NCBI RefSeq assembly: GCF_040580765.1
Contig: NZ_CP158687.1
Coordinates: 2,480,001 to 2,544,000, forward strand
Reading direction: 5' to 3'
Source: Lentibacter algarum
GTDB taxonomy: Bacteria > Pseudomonadota > Alphaproteobacteria > Rhodobacterales > Rhodobacteraceae
Length of the DNA stretch: 64,000 bases
In this document: piece by piece, positions 7,920-15,244 of the stretch
Layout of the letters: every line of letters begins with the position of its first letter
Position numbering within the stretch: position 1 is the first letter of the stretch
Notes under the pieces: generated by a model
Told to the model about the DNA's origin: nothing
The model's input: only the letters and a program-made list of their open reading frames with translations
Databases searched by the model: none
Made by a program: the position numbers and the translations under genes

Positions 7920-9088
7920 AGCGCGCCCTCAGCCTCAGCCATCAGCTTTTTGACCACCCGCTGCGACGCCGTCTTCAGACGCACCATCACACCGCCCTGC
8001 TCAACCGTCTTGGCCGCGATCAAAGGCACTTCTGTGGCCGCCAGCCCCTCGGGACGGATAATCAGCTTGCCCACTTGGTCACCTGCCATCACAGGCGCCT
8101 TCAAGGGGCTATCATAAATGACTTCGGCCTCGACTTTACGATCCGTTGTTCCTGTCGGTACAAGAGTGTTCAGCGCTTTGGCCGCGGTGAGCTGCACAGT
8201 CGCCTGTTCCCCCATCCAGACCTCGGCTTCCGCCACGATCTGCCCCTCTTCCAAAAGCTGCGCTGTGGTAAACTGGCGAAATGCCCAACTTGTGATTGCT
8301 TCAGCCTCGCGCGCACGTGCTTGCTCGGTCTGCAATCCTGAAATCACAAAAACAATTCGGCGCGCGCCCTGTTTCACAGAGCCGACAAGCCCATACCCTG
8401 CTTCTTTGGTATGACCCGTCTTAAGCCCATCCGCGCCAATCCCGAGCCCCAAAAGCGGATTACGGTTAAAGCGGTTCTGGCTTTCTTTCTTGTCAAAAAG
8501 AAACTCCTTCTCCGCAAACATCGCATAGAACTCAGGGAAATCTTCAATGATCTTTGTGCCCAGAATAGCCAAATCCCGCATCGACATCCGATGCCTCGGA
8601 TCAGGCCAGCCATTGGCGTTGGCAAATGTCGAATGAGTCATGCCCAAAGCCTCGGCCCGCTCCGTCATAAAACGCGCAAAGCCCGCCTCTGTCCCATCGG
8701 GGCTAAGCGCCTCGGCAATCACAGCACAAGCGTCATTGCCCGACAACACAATGATCCCTCGCAACAGATCTTCGACTTTAACACGCTCGCCCGCCTGCAA
8801 AAACATGGTCGAACCTGTATAGCTCATCGCATGTTCAGAGACACGCAGCTCTTCGTCAAGCTTGAGTCGCCCGTCGCGCACAGCCTCAAACGCCACATAT
8901 AGCGTCATCAGTTTACTCATAGACGCAGGCGGCAAAGGCACATCCGCATCCTTAGAGAGCAAAACAGTGCCCGTGGTGTAATCGAGCACAAAAGCCGAGG
9001 TTGCCTGCGTTTCAAAGGCCGCAAGGCTGAGCGACTGACCCGCTAGCGCGAGCCCGAAAACAAAAGAAGAAAAGGCCGCGCGCAGCAT
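7916..9088 (-). CDS. dacC: D-alanyl-D-alanine carboxypeptidase (PBP5/6 type)
   Basis: A 390-residue low-molecular-weight penicillin-binding protein that trims the terminal D-Ala from peptidoglycan pentapeptides. All three active-site motifs are present: SMSK at 56-59, SGN at 115-117 and KTG at 222-224. A signal peptide covers about residues 1-24 (FVFGLALAGQSLSLAA). The C-terminal PBP5_C domain and an amphipathic tail follow. It is directly downstream of a SPOR-domain lipoprotein gene (23-bp gap) and overlaps tmk by 4 bases. Whether it is the DacA, DacC or DacF paralogue cannot be decided from one copy. Confidence 0.93.
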   Translation of the reverse strand: MLRAAFSSFVFGLALAGQSLSLAAFETQATSAFVLDYTTGTVLLSKDADVPLPPASMSKLMTLYVAFEAVRDGRLKLDEELRVSEHAMSYTGSTMFLQAGERVKVEDLLRGIIVLSGNDACAVIAEALSPDGTEAGFARFMTERAEALGMTHSTFANANGWPDPRHRMSMRDLAILGTKIIEDFPEFYAMFAEKEFLFDKKESQNRFNRNPLLGLGIGADGLKTGHTKEAGYGLVGSVKQGARRIVFVISGLQTEQARAREAEAITSWAFRQFTTAQLLEEGQIVAEAEVWMGEQATVQLTAAKALNTLVPTGTTDRKVEAEVIYDSPLKAPVMAGDQVGKLIIRPEGLAATEVPLIAAKTVEQGGVMVRLKTASQRVVKKLMAEAEGAL

Positions 9089-9111
9089 CAGCGCCTCCGT
9101 CCGTTTGGGGT

Positions 9112-9987
9112 TTAGTTTCTCACCGCGTAAGCATCGTTAAAGCCTTGCGACTTAACTTTCTTGAGCAGCTGCGCAAGATCAGACTTGCTCTGAGCGGGTC
9201 CGACAATCACACGCCAGAAGGTTTTGCCGTTCAGGCTCTGCTGCTTCACAGTCGGAACCATGCCCGCTGTGCGCATCGCCGTCGCGGTGTTCCCCGCATT
9301 TTTTTCAACACTGAAAATACCGATCTGCACAAAAGGCTTCGCCAAGGACGAAGTAGCCACTGGCGCAGCTACAGGAGCAGGCGTCAGAGGGGCCTCCAAA
9401 GCAGCATCTGCCGCATCAATCGCCGCACCCGCACTCTCGATAGGGTCAAGCGATGTCTCGGCAACAAACTCGGGCTCGCTCAGCCCCGCCGCCCCATCCG
9501 TCGCAGGATCAGCTTCGACAGCGACTTCCTCACGCCGCAGCGCCGTTACATTTAGCTCTTTTGGCGCCCCTGCAAGCATCCCCAAGGCGTCCGCCGCATC
9601 TGAAGAGATCTGCAAGCGTGGGCCTGGGTTTTCCCGCTCACGACGGAACAACGCCCCCACCACAAACTTACCGTTAGAAGGGTTGCGGATAATCACGCGC
9701 TCAGGCTCTTTGACATCAGGATGCGCAACCCAGACCCCGCCAAGCGAGGGGCGACCATCCCAAAGACCCGCTTCACTCACCTGAAACACATCAGGCGCTT
9801 CGACATCGCGTTCAACTGTCTTTTGCCCTGCAGCAGCCGATGCAACATTGGCCTCGCCTTCAACCTTGGGCTTGAAAAGCGTAAATTCACCGCCCTCTTC
9901 ACATCCGGCCATCACCAAGACAGCCCCGAACATCAAGCCAAGCTTGCGTGCGCCGCCAAATCCGTAGGAAATATACTGTTTATACAT
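9112..9987 (-). CDS. SPOR domain-containing lipoprotein
   Basis: A 291-residue protein. The start at 9987 puts a lipobox at VMAGC (Cys29) behind a basic N terminus and a hydrophobic stretch (LGLMFGAVLVMAG); an in-frame start at 10047 would give an unusual 48-residue leader, so the shorter form is preferred. The middle is an acidic, alanine/proline-rich linker. The last ~75 residues are a SPOR domain, from PFVQIGIFSVEKN to FNDAYAVRN, the fold that binds denuded septal peptidoglycan. Position just ahead of dacC suggests a role in cell-wall remodelling at the division site. Confidence 0.87.
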   Translation of the reverse strand: MYKQYISYGFGGARKLGLMFGAVLVMAGCEEGGEFTLFKPKVEGEANVASAAAGQKTVERDVEAPDVFQVSEAGLWDGRPSLGGVWVAHPDVKEPERVIIRNPSNGKFVVGALFRRERENPGPRLQISSDAADALGMLAGAPKELNVTALRREEVAVEADPATDGAAGLSEPEFVAETSLDPIESAGAAIDAADAALEAPLTPAPVAAPVATSSLAKPFVQIGIFSVEKNAGNTATAMRTAGMVPTVKQQSLNGKTFWRVIVGPAQSKSDLAQLLKKVKSQGFNDAYAVRN

Positions 9988-10235
9988 TCTGCTCTCTGCC
10001 AACTCCCGCCGAACTGCCCCAAGAGACAGCCCTGCCCGCTTCACCACCGCGCTTTTTCACACGCTTTGAGCAAGAGCTTAGCCTTTTGGGCCGCTTATGA
10101 AAAGTCTGCGCTTCGCAATCGGCATAAATTCGTCAGCCGAAAAGACCTATAAAATGACATCTCTGTAAAAATCTTCACCCAATGTGTGTTTTTGTGGTTT
10201 TCACTGCCACAATCTCAGGCTAAGGAAGCCGCGTC

Positions 10236-10325
10236 GGAGGAGTGGCAGAGTGGTTGAATGCACCGGTCTTGAAAACCGACGAGGGTTAACGCCCTCCGTG
10301 GGTTCGAATCCCACCTCCTCCGCCA
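10236..10325 (+). tRNA. tRNA-Ser (anticodon TGA)
   Basis: A 90-base tRNA with a long variable arm. The acceptor stem GGAGGAG pairs with CTCCTCC, the discriminator is G and CCA is encoded (10323-10325). The anticodon loop CTTGAAA gives TGA. It stands immediately ahead of the integrase gene and is the likely integration target of the element that follows. Confidence 0.97.
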
Positions 10326-10351
10326 TCTACCACTTTTGCTAGATTTGAATA

Positions 10352-10378
10352 GGTCGCCTTGGGCGGCCTTTTTCTTTT
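10352..10378 (+). terminator. Probable terminator of tRNA-Ser
   Basis: GGTCGCC and GGCGGCC form a 7-bp stem (one G-T pair) around a short TTG loop, followed by TTTTTCTTTT, 26 bases after the tRNA CCA. Confidence 0.65.
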
Positions 10379-10475
10379 GTTTTTATGAGCTTGAGGCACT
10401 TTCCCAATTGCCTTGAGTTTCTTTCGATAGTGCCTATATTTATTCCTTGAGTGGTATGAATTGTGGTATTTTTAA

Positions 10476-11651
10476 ATGAGCCTATCTGGAAAACTCACAA
10501 AGAAGCTAGTTGAGAATCTTGGCGCTGGGCGACACGGCGATGGCAATGGGCTGTATCTGGTGGTCGATCCTTCTGGTGCACGGCGCTGGATCGTACGCGT
10601 TGTGGTTAAAGGCCAAAAGAATAAGCAGGGTGCGCCGCTGCGCACTGACTTTGGCTTAGGCGGTGCTGACATTGTGACCCTCAACCAAGCGCGAGAACGC
10701 GCATTGGAATATCGCCGGATGGCAAAGCAGGGCTTGAACCCTCGCTTCAATGCACGGCAAGCAATCCCGACTTTTGAAGAAGTGGCGCAACAAGTTCACT
10801 TAGACCGTATGCCGACTTGGAAAAACGCCAAGCATGGCCAGCAATGGATCAACACATTGCGAGATTACGCCTTTCCCAAGATCGGGCGGATGCCGATTGA
10901 TAGCATTGACCAGCCTGAAGTGATGATGTGCCTTGCGCCTATCTGGACAGACAAACATGAAACAGCCAAACGGCTGGCCCAGCGCATAAAGACTGTTCTT
11001 GATGTGGCACGCTCCAAGGGCTTCCGCTCTGGCGAAAACCCCGTGACTGCAATCAAAGACGCTCAGGCATTGCCAAAGGTCAAAGCCAAGGTGAAACACC
11101 ATAAGGCGATGGCGTGGCGTGATGTGCCTACGTTCTATGCCGACCTCAAGACGCACAACGCGATGGCGGCAAAGGCGCTGATGTTTACTTGCCTCACGGG
11201 ATCACGAACTGGCGAGGTTCTGGGAATGCGCTGGGATGAACTCGACCTCGATGCGCAGCTTTGGACTTGTCCAGCGGAGCGGATGAAAGGTGGAGAGGAT
11301 CACCGTGTTCCGCTAACCGATGAAATGCAAGCAATCATAGAACCGTTGAAGGCGCTGGAATCGGAATATGTGTTTGAGGGCCAGAGACGGCACAAGCCTT
11401 TGTCGAACATGGCCATGTTGATGCTCTTGCGCCGGATGCAGGTTGAGGGCGTCACGGTACATGGTTTCCGCTCAACCTTCCGCGACTGGGCGGCAGAGGT
11501 GGCAAACGTACCGCGTGAAGTCGCTGAAATGAGCTTGGCGCACCAAGTTGGGTCTGATGTGGAGAGGGCGTATGCCCGCTCGGACTTATTGGAAAAACGC
11601 CGGGTCTTGATGAGCGATTGGTCAAAGTTCATTACTGGCATGTCGTCATAA
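10476..11651 (+). CDS. Tyrosine-type integrase (P4-like, DUF4102 N-terminal domain)
   Basis: A 391-residue site-specific recombinase. Residues 1-95 resemble the DUF4102/Arm-DNA-binding domain of P4-type integrases (GDGNGLYLVVDPSGARRW). Residues 98-190 are the SAM-like core-binding domain. The catalytic domain shows Arg244 (TGSRTGEVLGMRWDE), His329-x-x-Arg332 (VHGFRSTFRDWAAE), His356 (LAHQ) and the nucleophile Tyr366 (ERAYARSD). All key residues are present, so the enzyme is probably functional. It reads away from tRNA-Ser, 150 bases downstream, the usual arrangement when the attachment site is the tRNA 3' end. No excisionase or phage genes accompany it. Confidence 0.95.
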   Translation: MSLSGKLTKKLVENLGAGRHGDGNGLYLVVDPSGARRWIVRVVVKGQKNKQGAPLRTDFGLGGADIVTLNQARERALEYRRMAKQGLNPRFNARQAIPTFEEVAQQVHLDRMPTWKNAKHGQQWINTLRDYAFPKIGRMPIDSIDQPEVMMCLAPIWTDKHETAKRLAQRIKTVLDVARSKGFRSGENPVTAIKDAQALPKVKAKVKHHKAMAWRDVPTFYADLKTHNAMAAKALMFTCLTGSRTGEVLGMRWDELDLDAQLWTCPAERMKGGEDHRVPLTDEMQAIIEPLKALESEYVFEGQRRHKPLSNMAMLMLLRRMQVEGVTVHGFRSTFRDWAAEVANVPREVAEMSLAHQVGSDVERAYARSDLLEKRRVLMSDWSKFITGMSS

Positions 11652-11669
11652 AAAAGGGACGTAAAAGGG

Positions 11670-12167
11670 ATGTTTTGCCCACTAGGTTACACAACACTTA
11701 AGAAGCTATGGGACACAAATCGGGCGGCTTTTTCTTGGAAAACCATGAATCTAGATCGCATGTTTGAACTGATGTTCGATGAAGGCAATCCGGCAGAATC
11801 AACTTGGATGGCAGAGAGGTTCTCTACGGATGAGTTGATTGAAAAAGTCCTTCTTGAAAAAGCCTTTGAAGGCGGGCTGTTTGTTTCATCACCATCTGGG
11901 AAAATTATGAAAATCGATGTGCCATTCTTCACTTCTGTAGACTATTTTTTTCACGTCATGCAGTCAGTTCCTGAATTTTTCAACGAACAATGTCGCCACT
12001 TTGAGCCCACTTGCATCAACCCTCAAAGGTTTTCCGAAATTACTAAACTGAAAAAAGAGGGCAAGGATCCGTGGTGGGAAATGAGAGAGCATCAAGGTTT
12101 TTGCAGCATGAATTACTATCATGACCGCCAAACCTGTCTGACGTCAGCCCCTGCTGGACAGATCTGA
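11670..12167 (+). pseudogene. Unknown island protein, 3' end replaced by IS sequence
   Basis: An open frame of 165 codons starting 18 bases after the integrase stop, with an AAGGG-type ribosome site. I recognise no family. The N-terminal ~155 residues are acidic and aromatic (NLDRMFELMFDEG, FFTSVDYFFHVMQSV) with no signal peptide or membrane segment. The last ~10 residues (CLTSAPAGQI) are encoded by the left end of the IS element that begins at 12135, so the original C terminus is lost. Composition is more A+T-rich than neighbouring core genes. It may be an accessory cargo gene of the island, probably inactive now. Confidence 0.6.
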
Positions 12168-12219
12168 GCATTTGAACAACGGAGGATTTCTGGTTCATCT
12201 TATCGATTAGGAGATCGAG

Positions 12220-12594
12220 ATGACAAAGAAGCCTACCACATCGAAAGATGCCGCCGACAAGGTGGTTAAGAACATCCGCCGCAAGACACGGCAAACCTAT
12301 TCAGCGGAGGAGAAGATCCGCATTGTTTTGGCAGGTCTGCGTGGCGAGGAAAGTATTTCTGTGTTGTGCCGTCGTGAGGGGATCGCTGAGAGCCTGTATT
12401 ATAGCTGGTCTAAGGAATTCCTTGAGGCAGGCAAGCGACGTCTGTCTGGGGACACTGCGCGTCAGGCGACGTCGCCAGAAGTGAAGGAGCTGCGTTCAGA
12501 GTCGCTGGCATTGAAAGAGTGCGTGGCGGATCTGACTCTTGAAAACCGGCTGCTCAAAAAAAGCATGACAGGAAATGGGGGATACGAGGAATGA
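12220..12594 (+). CDS. IS3-type transposase OrfA (helix-turn-helix)
   Basis: A 124-residue protein with an AGGAG site ahead of ATG 12220. Residues 25-70 form the HTH_Tnp_1 domain (TYSAEEKIRIVLAGLRGEES then VLCRREGIAESLYYSWSKEF). Residues 90-118 are a leucine-rich coiled coil (LRSESLALKECVADLTLENR) used for multimerisation. It binds the IS ends. Its stop overlaps the orfB start (ATGA at 12591), so OrfB is probably made by translational coupling; no obvious A-rich slippery site was needed to join them. Confidence 0.93.
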   Translation: MTKKPTTSKDAADKVVKNIRRKTRQTYSAEEKIRIVLAGLRGEESISVLCRREGIAESLYYSWSKEFLEAGKRRLSGDTARQATSPEVKELRSESLALKECVADLTLENRLLKKSMTGNGGYEE

Positions 12595-13571
12595 GGTATC
12601 CAGCATCCGAGAAGCTTGAGATCATCCGCACCGTCGAAGGCTCACACCTGCCAGTCAAACAGACGCTTGATATGCTGTGCATTCCGCGCAGCACATTTTA
12701 TCGATGGTACGATCTTTATCTCGATGGTGGTCTGGACGCGTTGGCGGATCATTCGCCGCGTCCCAAGTCTGTCTGGAACCGTATCCCAGACGTCAGGCGC
12801 GATGATTTGATCGAGTTTGCATTGGAGCACGAGGCGTTGTCGACACGCGAGCTTGCCGTCAAATACACGGATGAGAAGCGGTATTTTGTCTCTGAATCAT
12901 CAGCTTACCGCATTCTAAAAGCAGCTGACCTGATCACTGCGCCTGATTATGTGGTGATCAAGGCTGCTGACGAGTTCACAGACAAAACCACAGCTATCAA
13001 CGAGATGTGGCAGACTGATTTTACCTACTTTAAGATCATCGGCTGGGGCTGGTATTATCTGAGCACAATCCTGGACGATTACAGCCGCTACATCATTGCA
13101 TGGAAACTCTGCACAAATATGCGTGCTGAGGACGTAACAGACACGATCGAGCTGGCATTGGCTGCATCCGGTTGTGATCAAGCCACTGTTCGGCACAAGC
13201 CGCGCCTGCTCAGCGATAACGGCTCCTGCTACATCTCTGGCGATCTGGCTGAGTGGCTGGAAGGGCAAAGAATGGATCACGTTCGCGGAGCACCGCTCCA
13301 CCCGCAAACGCAAGGTAAGATCGAGCGCTGGCACCAGACCATGAAGAACCGTGTTCTGCTGGAAAACTATTACCTGCCCGGCGATCTCGAGCGTCAGATC
13401 GGGGCTTTTGTCGAGTATTACAACAACCAGCGCTACCACGAGAGCCTGAACAACGTCACACCCGCTGACGTCTACTTCGGGCGCGATAAAGCCATTTTGA
13501 GGGAAAGGGAGAAGATCAAAAGCCAAACAATCCGCCAACGCCGCTTGCAACATCAAAAACAAGCAGCATAA
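12591..13571 (+). CDS. IS3-type transposase OrfB (DDE integrase core)
   Basis: A 326-residue catalytic transposase subunit. An N-terminal HTH (residues 5-45) is followed by a linker and the rve integrase core. The catalytic triad is Asp143 (QTDFTYF), Asp209 (LLSDNGS) and Glu245 (GKIERWHQ), giving the D-D-35-E spacing of the IS3 family. The C terminus is basic (REREKIKSQTIRQRRLQHQ). The gene is intact. Confidence 0.95.
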   Translation: MRYPASEKLEIIRTVEGSHLPVKQTLDMLCIPRSTFYRWYDLYLDGGLDALADHSPRPKSVWNRIPDVRRDDLIEFALEHEALSTRELAVKYTDEKRYFVSESSAYRILKAADLITAPDYVVIKAADEFTDKTTAINEMWQTDFTYFKIIGWGWYYLSTILDDYSRYIIAWKLCTNMRAEDVTDTIELALAASGCDQATVRHKPRLLSDNGSCYISGDLAEWLEGQRMDHVRGAPLHPQTQGKIERWHQTMKNRVLLENYYLPGDLERQIGAFVEYYNNQRYHESLNNVTPADVYFGRDKAILREREKIKSQTIRQRRLQHQKQAA

Positions 13572-13644
13572 TCAATCACACGAACGAACCAGAGCCTCCT
13601 GTGCTCAAGCCGATCTGATGTCCAACTTTATATGACGACGGACA

Positions 13645-13972
13645 GGCTTCGCCCAACCGCGAAACCGAAGCCATGCGCGACGGCTCCGATGCCGTCTCCG
13701 ACTGGCCGCTTCTCAACGCACTGGTCAACACTGCTTCAGGCGCGACTTGGGTCTCGCTGCACCACGGTGGCGGCGTCGGTATGGGCTTTAGCCAGCACTC
13801 AGGCGTGGTCATCTGCGCAGACGGAACACCCGAAGCCGCCAAGCGCCTTGAACGTGTCCTCTGGAATGACCCCGCCTCAGGCGTCTGGCGTCACGCCGAT
13901 GCAGGATATGAGGAGGCGCTCGACTGCGCCCGCGTCAACAAGCTCCGCCTGCCTGGCATTCTTGGCAATTGA
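13645..13972 (+). pseudogene. hutU: Urocanate hydratase, C-terminal remnant
   Basis: The last 108 codons of urocanase, in frame from 13646 to the TGA at 13970-13972. The product ([56 protein letters not shown]) is highly typical of the HutU C terminus, including the GGGVGMG NAD-binding loop. A full urocanase has about 550 residues, so roughly 80% is missing. Homology starts at the right tip of the IS element, so the 5' part was removed together with the DNA between. It has no start signal of its own and is non-functional. No other hut operon gene is adjacent. Confidence 0.92.
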
Positions 13973-14065
13973 GCTCACAGGGTGTGCAACCTCTGCGCAC
14001 CCGACACACCTGTCGTGTCCCCACCGCACGCACCGTTACCTAATTTTCTCTTACCAAAATTGCCA

Positions 14066-14115
14066 TTCAGGCGGTGCACGGGTTGTGCACGGGTTGTGCA
14101 CGCTTTTCACCCCCC
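14066..14115. repeat. GTGCAC 11-bp-periodic dispersed element, copy 1
   Basis: Three GTGCAC palindromes begin at 14074, 14085 and 14096, exactly 11 bp apart, joined by GGGTT. They are preceded by TTCAGGCG and followed by GCTTTTCACCCCC. A near-identical copy lies at 49537-49585. It sits between the end of hutU (+) and the end of aroQ (-). The surrounding gap 13973-14218 holds nothing else that I can identify. Confidence 0.85.
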
Positions 14116-14218
14116 TCAATCTGGCGGCCAAAAGCAGCGTTAACCTTTCAAAACGCAGCTCTAGGATTTGCCTAAGCAAAGCCTGCTAGACTTACCAAAA
14201 CCTAAGAAAAATAAGCTT

Positions 14219-14647
14219 CTAGAGCTGCCCCAAGGCCCACTCCAACCCTTCAACATATCCCGCCACACCATGACCAACGATCACATGATCGGCTCGCAAA
14301 CTGACGTAAGAATGATGCCGAAACGCCTCCCGCTTGTGCACATCCGAGATATGGACCTCGACGACAGGCCCGTCAAAAGCGCTGAGCGCGTCTAGGATTG
14401 CCACAGACGTATGCGTATAGGCCGCAGGGTTGATCACAATCGCACTCGCCGCATCACGCGCCTCTTGGATCCAGTCCACGAGCACGCCTTCATGGTTGCT
14501 TTGACGAAAGTCGACAACAGCGTTTGGCGCGGCTTTGCGGCACATAGCCTCCACATCTGCGAGCGTATCAGAACCATAGATTTCAGGCTCCCGCTTACCC
14601 AGGAGGTTGAGGTTGGGTCCGTTCAAAACAAAGATGGTCTGCGCCAT
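14219..14647 (-). CDS. aroQ: 3-dehydroquinate dehydratase, type II
   Basis: A 142-residue enzyme that dehydrates 3-dehydroquinate to 3-dehydroshikimate in the shikimate pathway. Catalytic and binding residues are visible: Arg19 and Tyr24 in the lid ([12 protein letters not shown]), Asn73, His79 (NPAAYTHTS) and His99 ([12 protein letters not shown]). Length is normal for the dodecameric type II enzyme. It is a single gene, 122 bases downstream of lysM on the same strand. Confidence 0.97.
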   Translation of the reverse strand: MAQTIFVLNGPNLNLLGKREPEIYGSDTLADVEAMCRKAAPNAVVDFRQSNHEGVLVDWIQEARDAASAIVINPAAYTHTSVAILDALSAFDGPVVEVHISDVHKREAFRHHSYVSLRADHVIVGHGVAGYVEGLEWALGQL

Positions 14648-14769
14648 GATGCGTCCTTTTCAGCTTGCCCCGACAGTGGCCAGTACGCGCAGAAAGTGCA
14701 AGCCAGACATGCCAAGGGCCCCCACATATCTTGCAGAGGCCCTTGATTTTGTGGTGCTTTACGAAAGCT

Positions 14770-15177
14770 TCAGTCCTGCGGGATGCGCAGCACCTGACCA
14801 GGGTAAATCTTGTCTGGGTCCGAAAGCATTGGCTTGTTGGCTTCAAAAATCTCCATATAGCGTGAGCCTTTGCCCAGCGCCTTTTCAGAGACAGCCCAGA
14901 GCGTGTCGCCCTTTTCAACGGTGTGGAAATTGGCTTCGCCCGCGTCGTCTTCGACTTCGGCAACGCCATCAACATTGCCAACTGCGAGGATTACTTTTTC
15001 GCGCATTTCCTCAGAAACAGCGTTCCCCGTGACTTTGACTTTGTCGCCTTCGATCACGATGTCGAGGCCCTCGGCGTCAAGCCCGAGATCCGCAACTTCT
15101 TTCTTCAAATCATCGGCGGTTGGTTCTTCACTCTTGAGGCGTTTGCCTGAGCGCTTGAAAAAACTGAAAAGACCCAT
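14770..15177 (-). CDS. lysM: BON-LysM peptidoglycan/potassium-binding protein (Kbp/YgaU-like)
   Basis: A 135-residue protein with a BON domain (about residues 20-80, containing DIVIEGDKVKVTGNAVSEEM) and a C-terminal LysM domain (residues 85-134, from FHTVEKGDTLWAVSEKALG to YPGQVLRIPQD). This BON-LysM order matches E. coli Kbp, a cytoplasmic K+-binding protein. It begins MGLFSFFKRSGKRLK with no signal peptide, which agrees. The start has GGAGGG upstream. Confidence 0.9.
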   Translation of the reverse strand: MGLFSFFKRSGKRLKSEEPTADDLKKEVADLGLDAEGLDIVIEGDKVKVTGNAVSEEMREKVILAVGNVDGVAEVEDDAGEANFHTVEKGDTLWAVSEKALGKGSRYMEIFEANKPMLSDPDKIYPGQVLRIPQD

Positions 15178-15244
15178 CTGGCCCTCCTTTACTCATATAC
15201 AAACCAGACTTTGGGCGATCAGCGAGCCCCCTGCAAGGGGGAAA

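Larger units (their letters stand above)
10326..13644 (+). mobile_element. Remnant of a tRNA-Ser-anchored integrative element
   Basis: Between the 3' end of tRNA-Ser and the hutU remnant lie a tyrosine integrase in the position typical of tRNA-targeting islands, one unknown cargo ORF with a lower-GC look than its surroundings, and a complete IS3-type element. No repeat of the tRNA 3' end (the expected second attachment site) is visible anywhere up to 14.2 kb. The right part of the island therefore seems to have been lost, probably by a deletion starting at the IS. Confidence 0.65.
12135..13644 (+). mobile_element. IS3-family insertion sequence, about 1.51 kb
   Basis: A two-ORF element. Its ends are imperfect inverted repeats beginning TGTC, then G and CGTCA at matching positions, then TGGACA: left end 12135 onward, right end read inward from 13644. 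The outermost bases are TG...CA as in IS3 elements; the match may extend by CC/GG to 12133-13646. The two flanks show no 3-5 bp direct repeat (the bases before and after differ), so no target-site duplication is present. Both transposase ORFs are intact. Confidence 0.85.

Noticed and set aside
10236..13972. Prophage
   Set aside because: Only an integrase is present; no capsid, tail, terminase, lysis or repressor genes.
14066..14115. GTGCAC repeats as replication iterons or an origin
   Set aside because: No DnaA boxes, A+T-rich unwinding region or replication initiator gene nearby.
14714..14744. AAGGGCC/GGCCCTT inverted repeat downstream of lysM as a terminator
   Set aside because: No T-run on the minus strand and a 17-base loop; kept out of the feature list.
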